This document shows, one piece after another, positions 34,178 to 43,407 of a stretch of 64,000 nucleotides of DNA. Position 1 is the first letter of the stretch. Every line of letters begins with the position of its first letter. Below the pieces are notes generated by a model. The model was not told the DNA's origin. It saw nothing but the letters and a program-made list of their open reading frames with translations, and searched no databases. The translations under genes were made by a program, and so were the position numbers. This stretch comes from Tessaracoccus sp. MC1679. GTDB taxonomy: Bacteria > Actinomycetota > Actinomycetes > Propionibacteriales > Propionibacteriaceae. Where the stretch lies: contig NZ_JACJGB010000008.1 of the NCBI RefSeq assembly GCF_014164775.1, positions 163,131 to 227,130 of the forward strand, written 5' to 3'.

Positions 34178-34440
34178 GGGTTGGGGGACGGCAGGGCGGC
34201 ACTGCGCAGCGGTGCCCAACTTGACGATCACCCAGCTGGCATCCCGCCTGAGCAGACTGACGCCAGGGCCGCCCTGACGGCACACACCCGAACCCGGACA
34301 CGCCACCAGCAGACGAGTGTGAGGAGACCAGGGACGAGGCCCGGGCGGCCTCACCACCCGACCACCAACGCACCGGCACCAACGCGCAGACCGTAGACAA
34401 CGGCCGCCCGGGCGACGGGGCTGGGCTCCCCGCACCGGCA
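34178..34440 (+). repeat. dispersed structured repeat, copy B
   Basis: The best-preserved element. A hairpin GCACTGC-GCA-GCGGTGC lies at 34200-34216, inside an outer GTTGGG/CCCAAC pair (34180-34185 and 34215-34220). A 12-bp perfect stem joins GCCCGGGCGGCC at 34339-34350 with its inverse at 34402-34413. It lies on the strand of, and upstream from, the fhaA operon. Confidence 0.85.
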
Positions 34441-34548
34441 GCCAGGGCCAAGACAGCGGGAGCCGAGGGGAACAGAGACGGCACCGGCGGATCACGCGGC
34501 CTTCCTCCTTGTCGCAGCCCGATATCGCACCCGCGCAGGCTCGACGGT

Positions 34549-34554
34549 TAGACT
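34549..34554 (+). promoter_or_regulatory. probable -10 for the fhaA-pknB operon
   Basis: TAGACT, 55 bases before ATG 34609. The leader then carries a GAGGAGG ribosome-binding site at 34598-34604. Confidence 0.4.
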
Positions 34555-34608
34555 GGCGGCGAACGTGTGCCTGGGGGGAGGCGCTGTCCAAGCACCGAGA
34601 GGAGGCAC

Positions 34609-35316
34609 ATGGGAGTCTTTGACAAAGCCGAGAAGCGGATCGAGTCCGCCGTGGGCAAGGTCTTCGCGAAGGCCTTCAAGGGTTTCGTGCATCCCGTGGA
34701 GATCGTCGCGGGCATCCAGCGCGAGCTCGACGCGGAGGCCAAGCTGCTCTCGCGCGACAAGCGCCTCGTGCCCAATGCCTTCACCATCGGCCTCTCACAG
34801 GCGGATTTCGACAGGCTCGTCCCCTACTCGAAGACCCTCAACGCCGAGATCCTGCCCGGCATCCGGGACCACGCCGCGGACCGCCACTACGTGTTCAACG
34901 GGCCCGTCACCATCGATTACTCCCTCGACGAATCGCTGCCCACCGGGCAGTTCACCGTAACCAGCCACGCCCTCCCCTCCGAGGGCGCGGGCCATTCCTC
35001 CGTTCCTGCGGCTGTCCCTGGACGGCTGGTCGTCGAGGTCAACGGCGTGCGGCATCCGCTGGTGGCGCCAGGCCTGCTGATCGGCCGCGGCGCCGAGGCG
35101 GACCTGCGGCTCAACGATCCCGGCGTCTCCCGGCGCCACGCGATGATCAGCGTCTCCGGTGACCCGGACCACCCGGTGATCACCGTCGAGGACCTCGGCT
35201 CCACCAACGGCGTGCACGTCAACGGGAGCCGGGTCACCAAGACCCGTGTCGGCGAGGGGGCCAGGATCGAGGTCGGCAACACCAGGCTGCTGATCCACTC
35301 ACCGACGGGATCCTGA
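34609..35316 (+). CDS. fhaA: FhaA: DUF3662 and FHA-domain protein
   Basis: A 235-residue phosphothreonine-reading protein that in mycobacteria binds phosphorylated partners to control lipid II export and wall growth. Residues 1-115 are the DUF3662 domain (MGVFDKAEKRIESAVGKVFAKAF, HPVEIVAGIQREL). Residues about 140-235 are the FHA domain (LLIGRGAEADLRL, GVSRRHAMI, EDLGSTNGVHVNG). ATG 34609 has a strong GAGGAGG site. The linker is short compared with the mycobacterial protein, which carries long low-complexity repeats there. It is the first gene of the six-gene operon. Confidence 0.92.
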   Translation: MGVFDKAEKRIESAVGKVFAKAFKGFVHPVEIVAGIQRELDAEAKLLSRDKRLVPNAFTIGLSQADFDRLVPYSKTLNAEILPGIRDHAADRHYVFNGPVTIDYSLDESLPTGQFTVTSHALPSEGAGHSSVPAAVPGRLVVEVNGVRHPLVAPGLLIGRGAEADLRLNDPGVSRRHAMISVSGDPDHPVITVEDLGSTNGVHVNGSRVTKTRVGEGARIEVGNTRLLIHSPTGS

Positions 35317-35318
35317 GC

Positions 35319-35780
35319 GTGTCTGACCTTCTCGTCGGGACGATCAAGATCGTCTTCATGGCCATGATCTGGCTGTTCATCCTCTTCGTCGCCAACGTGG
35401 TGCGCACGGACATGTTCGGTCGCCGGGTGCCCGTCTCCTCGCTGGTGGCCATCCCCGCGGACCGGGGGCGGGGCCGCAACCGTTCGAAGCTGCCCACCCG
35501 GTTCGCCATCACGGCCGGGGGGCAGCAGGGTACCGCGGTCCCCGTCGAGCCCACCATCAACCTCGGCCGCGCCGCGGACTCCACCCTGCTCCTCGACGAC
35601 GACTACGCCTCCGCCCGGCATGCCCAACTGGTGCAGAAGGACCCCACCACCTGGGTGATCACGGACCTGCAGTCCACCAACGGCACCTACGTCAACGGCA
35701 AACTCGTGACAGAACCCACGAAGGTCACCGTCGGGGACGTGGTCCGCATCGGCAAGACCCTCATGCGGTTCGAGATCTGA
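35319..35780 (+). CDS. fhaB: FhaB/FipA-like FHA-domain membrane protein
   Basis: 153 residues. One N-terminal span (about 6-27, IVFMAMIWLFILFVANVV) is followed by a basic linker and an FHA domain with INLGRAADSTLLL, ASARHAQLV and TDLQSTNGTYVNG. It recruits phosphorylated divisome proteins in relatives. GTG 35319 begins two bases after the fhaA stop, and pstP follows three bases after this stop, so the genes are co-translated. Confidence 0.92.
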   Translation: MSDLLVGTIKIVFMAMIWLFILFVANVVRTDMFGRRVPVSSLVAIPADRGRGRNRSKLPTRFAITAGGQQGTAVPVEPTINLGRAADSTLLLDDDYASARHAQLVQKDPTTWVITDLQSTNGTYVNGKLVTEPTKVTVGDVVRIGKTLMRFEI

Positions 35781-35783
35781 TCC

Positions 35784-37229
35784 ATGACCTTCTCCCTCCG
35801 CTTCGCCGCCCACTCGGAAGTGGGCAGGATCCGCAAGAACAACCAGGACTCCGGCTACGCCTCCCCCACCATGCTGCTGGTCACCGACGGCATGGGCGGC
35901 GCCGCAGCGGGTGACCTGGCCTCCGCCGTCGCGGCGCAGGAGGCGGCACGCTCGGATCAGCGCGCGGCTGACGGCGAGGAGATGCTGGAGCGGATGGCCG
36001 GGATGATCGCCCGCGCCAACACGAAACTCACGGAGCTGATCGAGGAGGACCTGGAGCTCGACGGCATGGGCACCACCTTCTGCGGCGCCATGTTCAACGG
36101 CACCCAGTTCGGGCTGGCGCACATCGGCGATTCCCGCGGCTATCTGCTCCGCGACGGCGAACTCACCCAGCTCACCCACGACCACTCGTGGGTCCAGTCG
36201 CTCCTCGACGACGGCAAGATCACCCCGGAGCAGGCCGCCACCCATCCGCACCGCTCGCTCATCCTCAAGGTCCTCAACGGACAGGTCGAGTTCGAGCCGG
36301 ACCTCGAAGTCCTCGACGCGCAGGTGGGCGACCGCCTCATGTTTTGCTCCGACGGGCTCAGCGGCCTGGTGGACAATGCGACCCTCCGCGAGTTCCTCAC
36401 CATCGACGACGCGTCGTCTGCGATCTCCCGGCTGTCCGAGACGGCCAACGCCAACGGCGGCCACGACAACATCACCATCGTGATCGGCGACGTCGTGCCC
36501 CAGGACGACGCCCTTGACGCGCTCGAGGGCCAGCTCGTCGGCGCCGCCGACGACCTCAAGGTCCCCCGGACGGGGCAGTTGACCATGACGAAGGGCGGCA
36601 CTGGACGCGGGCCGCAGTGGCCGCAGTCCGCACCCGCCGTCGACGTGGAGCACGACGCGGCGGAGGTGGCGCGCTACGCGCCGCACGAGGCGAAGCACCG
36701 CTGGCCCGGCATCACGGCCCTGGTCCTCGCCGTCGCTCTGGTACTCGGTGGCAGCGCGTGGGGGGTCATCTCGTACTCGCGCACCCGCTACTTCGTGGCC
36801 GCCGACGACGGGTACGTGGCGATCTACAACGGCATTCCCGGCTCACTGCTGGGGCTGGACCTCAACACCCTCACCCAGCGCACCGACATCCCCGTGACCG
36901 ACCTGCCCCGTTTCTATCAGCGCGTGGTGGACGGCGCTATCCAGGTGGACAGCCTGCCCGCCGCCCGGGGCACCACCCAGCAGCTGCGCACCCTGGCCGA
37001 GCGCTGCGTCGAGGTGCGGGAGGAGAGGCAGCAGCCCACGCCGCAGCTGTCGCCGTCACCCAGCCAGACGGCCACCCCGTCGTCGACGATCCCCGGGCTG
37101 CCCACCACCACGCTGTCGGCGGTGCCCGGCGCCACCGCGCAGTCCGCTCCCCCGAGCTTCCTGCTTCCCTCCACCCTCGTCACCGCGACCCCCACGGCCA
37201 GCGCCGAGGCTGACCCCGAGGCCTGCTGA
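35784..37229 (+). CDS. pstP: PP2C-family Ser/Thr phosphatase
   Basis: A 481-residue membrane phosphatase that removes phosphates placed by PknB. The PPM domain (1-235) carries the metal residues in RIRKNNQDS, VTDGMGG, AHIGDSRGYLL, FCSDGLSGLV and GGHDNITIV. A single span lies at about 308-328 (ITALVLAVALVLGGSAWGVI). The extracellular part of about 150 residues ends in a serine/threonine/proline-rich tail. The last base of the stop is the A of the rodA start. Confidence 0.93.
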   Translation: MTFSLRFAAHSEVGRIRKNNQDSGYASPTMLLVTDGMGGAAAGDLASAVAAQEAARSDQRAADGEEMLERMAGMIARANTKLTELIEEDLELDGMGTTFCGAMFNGTQFGLAHIGDSRGYLLRDGELTQLTHDHSWVQSLLDDGKITPEQAATHPHRSLILKVLNGQVEFEPDLEVLDAQVGDRLMFCSDGLSGLVDNATLREFLTIDDASSAISRLSETANANGGHDNITIVIGDVVPQDDALDALEGQLVGAADDLKVPRTGQLTMTKGGTGRGPQWPQSAPAVDVEHDAAEVARYAPHEAKHRWPGITALVLAVALVLGGSAWGVISYSRTRYFVAADDGYVAIYNGIPGSLLGLDLNTLTQRTDIPVTDLPRFYQRVVDGAIQVDSLPAARGTTQQLRTLAERCVEVREERQQPTPQLSPSPSQTATPSSTIPGLPTTTLSAVPGATAQSAPPSFLLPSTLVTATPTASAEADPEAC

Positions 37230-38623
37230 TGACGGCAGCGGTCCAGCCGGCGGTCTCGGATGAGGTGATCGTCTACAAGAAGCGACGGACGGTCGAGCTG
37301 TTCCTGGTGCTGTTCGCTCAGTCGTTCGGTCTGGCCGGTTGGGTCATCACGAGCCTCAACCTCTACGGCGAACTGCCCCAGAACCTGATTCCGGTGACCG
37401 CTCTCTGGTACGGGATGGGGGTTGCCGCGCACCTCGTCGTGCGCTTCCGACTGCCCTATGCGGACCCGGTGATCCTGCCGTCGGTGTTCCTCCTCAACGG
37501 CCTGGGCCTGGCGATGATCTCGCGGATCGACCAGATCCCTGAGCCCGTCAACGACGACGCGGCCACCCAGCTGCTGTGGACGGCGCTCGGGCTGATCCTG
37601 TTCGCCGCCGTCGCGATCGGCCTCCGCGACCACCGCCGCCTCCAGCGCTACCCCTACCTCCTGTTCATCTCCGGCCTTGTGCTGCTGCTGCTGCCGCTGC
37701 TCCCGGTGATCGGCGTCTCCTCCGGTGGCGCCCAGATCTGGATCCGGGTCTTCGGCTTCTCGTTCCAGCCCGCCGAGGTGGCCAAGATCGCGCTGTCGAT
37801 CGCGTTTGCCGCCTACCTCTACGAGAAGCGCGAGGTGCTCGCGCTTGCCGGTAAGCGGTTCATGGGCATCGAACTGCCCCGCGCCCGCGACCTCGGACCC
37901 ATCGCGGTGATGTGGCTGCTGTGCCTGGTGGTGATGGTGTATCAGAACGACCTGGGCACCTCGATGCTGTTCTTCGGGCTGTTCACGGTGATGATCTACG
38001 TGGCGACGGAGCGGCCCGCGTGGCCCATCCTCGCCGGCCTCTCCTTCGTCGTCGCCGCCCTTGCCGCCAACCAGTTCACCCACCACGTGCCGCGCCGCGT
38101 CAACGCCTGGCTGGACCCGTTCAGCAACTACGACCAGAACCTTCAGATCATCAGCGCGCAGTTCGGGTTCGCCTGGGGCGGACTGTTCGGCCGCGGCTGG
38201 GGCCTCGGCCGGCCCGGGCTCACCCCGCTGGCCAAGAGCGACATGATCGCGGCCGCCCTGGGTGAGGAGATCGGCGTGCTCGGGCTCATGGCCATCGTGC
38301 TGGTGTACGCGCTGCTGGTTGCGCGCGGCTTCAAGACGGCAGTCACCTCGCCCGACGGGTTCGGCAAGCTGCTGGCCACCGGGCTGAGCTTCACGTTCGC
38401 GCTGCAGGTGTTCGCCATCATCGGCGGCGTCACCCGGCTCCTGCCGCTGACGGGCCTCACCACGCCGTTCATGTCCCAGGGCGGCTCCAGCCTGATCGCC
38501 AACTGGATCATCATCGCCATCCTTATGGTGATCTCGCATCGCAGCCGGATGCCCCAGGCCGCCACGGCCGCCCCGCGCGAAATGGGTGCGGTCAACGATG
38601 AGACGGCGGTGATCAGCCGATGA
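37229..38623 (+). CDS. rodA: SEDS peptidoglycan glycosyltransferase RodA/FtsW family
   Basis: A 464-residue membrane protein with about twelve spans that polymerises lipid II. SEDS landmarks are GGAQIWIRVFGFSFQPAEVAKIAL, VYQNDLGTSMLF, PRRVNAWLDPF, AKSDMIAAALGEEIGVLG and a C-terminal TTPFMSQGGSSLIANW. Its partner is the class B PBP encoded next, with which it overlaps by four bases (ATGA). In mycobacteria this pair drives wall elongation. The N-terminal extension of about 20 residues is hydrophilic. Confidence 0.93.
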   Translation: MTAAVQPAVSDEVIVYKKRRTVELFLVLFAQSFGLAGWVITSLNLYGELPQNLIPVTALWYGMGVAAHLVVRFRLPYADPVILPSVFLLNGLGLAMISRIDQIPEPVNDDAATQLLWTALGLILFAAVAIGLRDHRRLQRYPYLLFISGLVLLLLPLLPVIGVSSGGAQIWIRVFGFSFQPAEVAKIALSIAFAAYLYEKREVLALAGKRFMGIELPRARDLGPIAVMWLLCLVVMVYQNDLGTSMLFFGLFTVMIYVATERPAWPILAGLSFVVAALAANQFTHHVPRRVNAWLDPFSNYDQNLQIISAQFGFAWGGLFGRGWGLGRPGLTPLAKSDMIAAALGEEIGVLGLMAIVLVYALLVARGFKTAVTSPDGFGKLLATGLSFTFALQVFAIIGGVTRLLPLTGLTTPFMSQGGSSLIANWIIIAILMVISHRSRMPQAATAAPREMGAVNDETAVISR

Positions 38624-40047
38624 ACGTGCCCATCCGCAGGGTGACGGTGTTCGTGGCCCTCATGATGGCCGCGCTGCTGCTCAACCTCACCGCCATCTCG
38701 GTGGTCCAGGCCGAGGACCTCAACGCGCACCCGAGCAACCGTCGGGTCCGCGACGCCGAGTTCGCCCGCCCCCGCGGCGCCATCCTGGTGGGCAACGAGC
38801 CCATCGCCGTCTCGGTGCCCCGGCCCGGCCGGTTCCCCTACGTGCGGACCTATCCCGCGGGAGAGCTGTGGTCGACGGTGACCGGCTGGTACTCCTACGA
38901 CTACGCCCGCTCCGGCCTCGAGAGCTCCTTCAACGAGGAGCTGGCCGGCACCTCGTCCGAGCAGTCGATCGACCGGATCCTCGATCTGGTCACCGGGCAG
39001 AGCTCGCAGGGCGCCAACATCTCCACCACCCTCAACCCGCGCGCCCAGGCCGCGGCCGTCCGCGCCCTGGGCAGCCAGCAGGGCGCCGCCGTCGCGATGA
39101 ACTACGAGACCGGCGAGATCCTGGCCATGGTCTCCACGCCCACCTACGATCCCAACCGGCTGGCCACCGTCGACCTCGAGGTGGCGCGGGAGGCCTGGAC
39201 GGAGCTCCTGGACTCCCCGGACGAGCCGCTGAAGAACCGCGCCGCCCGCGAGGTGTACCCGCCCGGCTCCACCTTCAAGCTCGTCACGGCTGCGGCGGCT
39301 CTGGAGGACGGCATGGTGCCGAGCAGCGAGTTGGATGCCCCCGCGTCGCTGCGGCTGCCCAACTCCAGCCGCTCCATCGGCAACTCCACCAACTGCGGCG
39401 GCACCACCGTGACCCTGCAGCAGGCGCTCCAGACCTCGTGCAACACGGCCTTCGGGTCCCTGGCGCTGGATCTGGGCAGCGACAAGCTGCAGGCGATGGC
39501 CGAGGCGTTCGGGTTCAACCAGGAACAGACCCTCGACCTCGCGGCCGCCACGTCACGGTTCCCCACCGAGCTCGACGAGGCCCAGACCGCGTTGTCGGCG
39601 ATCGGTCAGTACGACGTGGCCGCCTCCCCCCTGCAGATGCTGCAGGTGGCGGCCGCCATCGCCAACGACGGCGTCATGATGTCTCCCTACCTGGTCAGCA
39701 CCGTGACCAACCAGGACCTGACGGTGCTGAGCTCCCGTGGCCCCGAGGTGATCGGCCAGCCGATCAGCGGCTCCACAGCCGGGCTGCTGCAGCAGATGAT
39801 GGTGGCCACCGTCGAGGACGGCACCGGGCGCCCCGCGCAGACCGACGGCGTCGTGGTCGGCGGGAAGACTGGCACCGCCCAGACCGCGCCGGACCGCCCC
39901 CCCTACGCGTGGTTCGTCGGCTACGCCGAGGACCCGTCGGTGGCCATCGTCGCGTTCGTGGAGAACGCCGACGTGGACCGCGACGACATCTCCGGGGGTC
40001 GGCTCGCAGCCCCCATCTTCAAGGCCGTACTGGAGGCTCTCCGATGA
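38620..40047 (+). CDS. pbpA: class B penicillin-binding protein (PbpA)
   Basis: A 475-residue transpeptidase that cross-links strands made by RodA. One membrane anchor lies at about 8-30. The transpeptidase domain has the serine motif STFK at 217-220, SCN at 273-275 and KTGTA at 416-420, all intact. Length and order match mycobacterial PbpA. The start overlaps rodA by four bases. A 68-base gap separates it from pknB, which still reads as one operon. Confidence 0.93.
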   Translation: MNVPIRRVTVFVALMMAALLLNLTAISVVQAEDLNAHPSNRRVRDAEFARPRGAILVGNEPIAVSVPRPGRFPYVRTYPAGELWSTVTGWYSYDYARSGLESSFNEELAGTSSEQSIDRILDLVTGQSSQGANISTTLNPRAQAAAVRALGSQQGAAVAMNYETGEILAMVSTPTYDPNRLATVDLEVAREAWTELLDSPDEPLKNRAAREVYPPGSTFKLVTAAAALEDGMVPSSELDAPASLRLPNSSRSIGNSTNCGGTTVTLQQALQTSCNTAFGSLALDLGSDKLQAMAEAFGFNQEQTLDLAAATSRFPTELDEAQTALSAIGQYDVAASPLQMLQVAAAIANDGVMMSPYLVSTVTNQDLTVLSSRGPEVIGQPISGSTAGLLQQMMVATVEDGTGRPAQTDGVVVGGKTGTAQTAPDRPPYAWFVGYAEDPSVAIVAFVENADVDRDDISGGRLAAPIFKAVLEALR

Positions 40048-40115
40048 ACTTCTCAGACACCTCTCAGGTAGATGGCGCACTATTGTGCGTGACTGACCGA
40101 AAGGATCGTTAAGCG

Positions 40116-41960
40116 ATGACAGAGCGAGGAGCGCTGCTCGGCGGCCGCTATGAACTCGACCAGGTGATCGGTCGGGGCGGCATGGCCGAGGTGTGGCGCG
40201 CACGGGATCTCCGTCTCGAGCGCGATGTGGCGGTCAAACGGTTGCGGGTGGACCTGGCCAGCGACCCCACGTTCCAGGCCCGTTTTCGACGGGAGGCTCA
40301 GTCCGCGGCCGGTCTGAACCACCCCAACATCGTCGCGGTCTACGACACCGGCGAGGAGCGCGACCCCTCGTCGGAGGTCTCTGTCCCCTACATCGTGATG
40401 GAGCTCGTCGAGGGCGTGACGCTGCGCGAGGTCCTGCGCGATGGCCGCAAGATCGTGCCGGACCGCGCCATGGAGTTCACGGCCGGCGTGCTCGACGCCC
40501 TGGCCTACTCGCACCGCGCCGGCATCATCCACCGCGACATCAAGCCCGCCAACGTCATGCTCACCCCCAACGGCACCGTCAAGGTGATGGACTTCGGCAT
40601 CGCCAGGGCTGTCGCGGACACCTCCGCCACCATGACGCAGACCGCGGCCGTGATCGGCACCGCGCAATACCTGTCCCCCGAGCAGGCGCGCGGCGAGAAG
40701 GTGGACAACCGCTCGGACATCTACTCCGTCGGCTGCCTGCTGTACGAACTGCTCACCTCGCAGCCACTGTTCAAGGGCGACTCCCCCGTGAGCGTCGCCT
40801 ACCAGCACGTGCGGGAGATTCCCGTGCCGCCGTCGGAGATCGACACCGAGATCAGCCCGTCGATGGACGCGATCGTGCTGAAGTCGCTGGCGAAGGACCC
40901 GCGGGACCGCTACCAGGACGCCTCCGAGATGCGCGAGGACCTTCTCCGCGCTCTGAACGGGCAGCCTGTGCTGGCCGCGTTGCCGGCAGAGCCGGCCACG
41001 AAGGTGATTCCGAGCGATCCGATGACCACCACCGCGCGACGGGGGGCTGTGGTGCCTGCTCCGTCGCCGGTGCTCTCTCCCACCGACACGGACCTGATGG
41101 AGCCCGAGGAGAAGAAGTCCAACAAGGGCGTGATCGCGCTGGCGATCGTCGCCGGGCTCATCCTGATCGCCATGGGCGTGGCCATCTGGACCATCCTCAA
41201 CCCGCCTGAGCCGCCGTCGACGGCAACAGTCCAGATTCCGACGGTGGTGGGGCAGACCGAGCTGGCGGCCACCAACATCCTCACCGACGCCCGGCTGGTG
41301 CCCAACGTCACCTACGAGGCGCGCTCGGACGTCGACGAGGGGGTGGTGCTGAGCTCGGATCCAGTGGCGGGGACGATGGTGGAACCCGGGTCACGGGTGG
41401 CACTGGTGGTCTCCAGCGGGCCGGACGAGAAGACGGTGCCCGATGGGCTGACGGGGGTCACGGTCGCGGAGGCTCGACGGTTGCTCGAGGCGGCCGGACT
41501 GACCCAGGTCACCGAGGAGGATGCGGACCCGGCCACCGAGCCGATCGATGCTGTCGCGGGGAATGTGGTGTCGGTGAATCCGGCCTCCGGTGCGACGGTG
41601 CCGCCGGATCAGCAGATCGTGCTGACCGTGGCGACGGGTCGTTCGCTGGTGCCCGTGCTGACGGAGCGCACGGCGTCGGCGGCGCAGCGTGAGGCTGAGG
41701 CTGCGGGCTTCCGGGTTGAGGTCACTGAGGAGGAGACCACTGAGGTGTCGTCCGGCCTGGTCTTCGATCAGGATCAGACCGCCGGTACGGCGCTGGACCG
41801 TGGAACGGTGATCAACATCAGGGTCGCGGTGGCTCCCCCGGAGGTTGAACCCACGACGCCTCCGCCCACGAGTGAGCCACCCGTCGTTGAGACCCCGACA
41901 CCTCCCCCTTCCCCGCCGGCCTCTGAGCCCCCGACTCCTGACCCGTCCGCGACCCCGTAG
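40116..41960 (+). CDS. pknB: PASTA-domain Ser/Thr protein kinase
   Basis: A 614-residue membrane kinase that senses wall fragments. The kinase domain (about 10-275) has the glycine loop IGRGGMAEVW, the lysine in DVAVKRL, the catalytic HRDIKPANVML and DFGIA. A juxtamembrane region of about 70 residues leads to a span at about 346-367. Three PASTA repeats then follow (starting near 376, 440 and 510), plus a proline-rich tail. Only one kinase is present; the pknA gene that usually lies between pbpA and pknB in mycobacteria is missing. The ribosome-binding site (AAAGGA) is rather far, about 12 bases, from ATG 40116. Confidence 0.93.
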   Translation: MTERGALLGGRYELDQVIGRGGMAEVWRARDLRLERDVAVKRLRVDLASDPTFQARFRREAQSAAGLNHPNIVAVYDTGEERDPSSEVSVPYIVMELVEGVTLREVLRDGRKIVPDRAMEFTAGVLDALAYSHRAGIIHRDIKPANVMLTPNGTVKVMDFGIARAVADTSATMTQTAAVIGTAQYLSPEQARGEKVDNRSDIYSVGCLLYELLTSQPLFKGDSPVSVAYQHVREIPVPPSEIDTEISPSMDAIVLKSLAKDPRDRYQDASEMREDLLRALNGQPVLAALPAEPATKVIPSDPMTTTARRGAVVPAPSPVLSPTDTDLMEPEEKKSNKGVIALAIVAGLILIAMGVAIWTILNPPEPPSTATVQIPTVVGQTELAATNILTDARLVPNVTYEARSDVDEGVVLSSDPVAGTMVEPGSRVALVVSSGPDEKTVPDGLTGVTVAEARRLLEAAGLTQVTEEDADPATEPIDAVAGNVVSVNPASGATVPPDQQIVLTVATGRSLVPVLTERTASAAQREAEAAGFRVEVTEEETTEVSSGLVFDQDQTAGTALDRGTVINIRVAVAPPEVEPTTPPPTSEPPVVETPTPPPSPPASEPPTPDPSATP

Positions 41961-41997
41961 CCCCGGACGACGCGGAGCGGCTTGGCCCGGCCTTCCC

Positions 41998-42258
41998 GCT
42001 CCCTGAGCTGAGAAGGGCCGCCCATCCGCTCCCTGGGAGGGCCGCCCGCGTAGCGGCGCGGATCGTCCCCTCGCTCCCTGAGGAGGGCCGCCCGCGGAGC
42101 GGCGCAGCCGTCTTTCCGCTCCCTGAGGAGGGCCGCCCGCGGAGCGGCGAGGACCGTCCCCTTTCGCTCCCTGAGGAGGGCCGCCCGCGAAGCGGCGAGG
42201 ACCGTCCCCTTTCGCTCCCTGAGGAGGGCCGCCCGCGAAGCGGCGTGGACCGTCTCGA
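41998..42258. repeat. tandem repeat, 45-48 bp unit, about five copies
   Basis: Units beginning CGCTCCCTG start at 41998 (short), 42027, 42072, 42117, 42165 and 42213. Each holds GAGGAGGGCCGCCCGCG followed by AGCGGCG. The last runs into GTCTCGAAGGGTCGTGAC (42252-42269), a motif seen again at 46943. No gene is supported here, although all frames stay open because of base composition. Confidence 0.85.
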
Positions 42259-42299
42259 AGGGTCGTGACTACCACCTTCATGCAGTTCTGGTGGTCGGG

Positions 42300-42562
42300 T
42301 GCGGGGAGCCGTGAGTCGATGCCCAGGCGGCCGTTGTCCAGGGTCCGCTGATCGCCGCCGGTCAATCTGTGGTCGGTTTGTTGAGGCCGCCCGGGCATCG
42401 TCTCCCGTCTCCCCGCACTCGGTCCTCCCTGTGGCGTGGTCCTGTCCCGGGTGCGGGCCGGCAGGGTGGCGTGGGGGTTGGGTCTGCTTGGGCGGGATGC
42501 CAGCTGGGTGATCGTCGGGTTGGGCACCGCTGCGCAGTGCCGCCCTGCCGTCCCCAACCCGT
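42300..42562 (-). repeat. dispersed structured repeat, copy C
   Basis: Read on the minus strand, the hairpin GCACTGC-GCA-GCGGTGC lies at about 42524-42540, within GTTGGG/CCCAAC outer pairs. The second stem joins 42385-42396 (GGCCGCCCGGGC on the plus strand) with 42321-42332, with one G-T wobble that pairs only in minus-strand RNA. It lies between the convergent ends of pknB and trpG. Confidence 0.85.
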
Positions 42563-42628
42563 GCGTTCACGCGCAGGTTCTGGAGCCTTCGAAATCTCCC
42601 GCGGAAGATCGGAAATCGGGGGTGCCCC

Positions 42629-42701
42629 CAGAGTGTGGCCTCGGGGTCGGTCTACCATCCCGGAATCCACACTCTGCGGAGGGGTGGTAGCCCCCGGGGG
42701 C
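42629..42701 (-). terminator. hairpins beyond the trpG stop
   Basis: CAGAGTGTGG at 42629-42638 is the inverse of 42667-42676, and GCCCCCGGGGGC at about 42690-42701 is a palindrome next to the trpG stop. There is no T-run, as is common for high-GC terminators. This stretch could also terminate pknB transcripts from the other side. Confidence 0.45.
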
Positions 42702-42706
42702 CGGGA

Positions 42707-43345
42707 TCAGTCGAGGGTGGTGGTGACCAACGGGGACATGCCCTCGGCGCGGCGCGGGGCGTCGTCGTCGCCACACTCGACCAACCAGTTGGCCAACATC
42801 TGATATCCCCCCTCGGTGAGCACCGACTCAGGGTGGAACTGGACCGCCTCGACGGCGAGGTCGCGGTGCCGGACCGCCATGATCACACCGGTCTCCGTGC
42901 GTGCAGTGACCTCAAGCACGTCAGGCACGGTCTCCTCGACGATGGCCAGCGAGTGGTAGCGCGTGGTGGTCACCGGCGATGGCAGGCCCTTGAACACGCC
43001 CTTGCCCTCGTGGAACACCGGGGAGGTCTTGCCGTGCAGCAACTCCGGCGCGCGGTCCACGACACCGCCGTAGGCCACGCCCATGGCCTGGAGGCCGAGA
43101 CACACCCCGAACAGCGGCTTCACGCCGCCGAGCGTGCGCACCACGTCGATGCACACCCCGGCCTCCTCGGGCGTGCCGGGCCCCGGGGAGAGGAGCACGC
43201 CGTCGAAGCGCTTGTGCCAGCCCTCCTCCGCGAAGCGCGGATCGTCGTTGCGCCACACCTCGACCTCGGCGCCGATCTGCGCCAGGTAGGACACGATGTT
43301 GTAGACGAACGAGTCGTAGTTGTCGATCACGAGGATGGCTGCCAC
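42707..43345 (-). CDS. trpG: glutamine amidotransferase of anthranilate/aminodeoxychorismate synthase
   Basis: A 212-residue class I amidotransferase that supplies ammonia for anthranilate or 4-amino-4-deoxychorismate. ILVIDNYDSFVYNIV, LLSPGPGTPEEAG, GVCLGLQAMG (nucleophile Cys) and VQFHPESVLTEGG (His, Glu) complete the triad. GTG 43345 is chosen over an upstream ATG because the domain begins there and CACAAT stands six bases upstream as a weak -10. The position beside pknB matches mycobacterial Rv0013. Whether it serves tryptophan (trpG) or folate (pabA) cannot be told from sequence. Confidence 0.9.
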   Translation of the reverse strand: MAAILVIDNYDSFVYNIVSYLAQIGAEVEVWRNDDPRFAEEGWHKRFDGVLLSPGPGTPEEAGVCIDVVRTLGGVKPLFGVCLGLQAMGVAYGGVVDRAPELLHGKTSPVFHEGKGVFKGLPSPVTTTRYHSLAIVEETVPDVLEVTARTETGVIMAVRHRDLAVEAVQFHPESVLTEGGYQMLANWLVECGDDDAPRRAEGMSPLVTTTLD

Positions 43346-43407
43346 GCGGCCATTGTGCCACCGGGAGCCCGATCCGCCGCGCGCCGTTCGGCGGCGCCGC
43401 GACACCG

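Noticed and set aside
33505..34440. short open frames shared between repeat copies (words such as GRAALRSGAQ and DDHPAG)
   Set aside because: The similarity exists at DNA level in several frames, the frames end differently in each copy and none has a start signal. Paired base changes favour RNA/DNA structure over protein.
41391..42557. minus-strand open frame containing repeated GPPQGA segments
   Set aside because: The repeat comes from the 45-48 bp DNA tandem array, whose unit length is not always a multiple that would keep one frame under selection. The frame also runs antisense into pknB.
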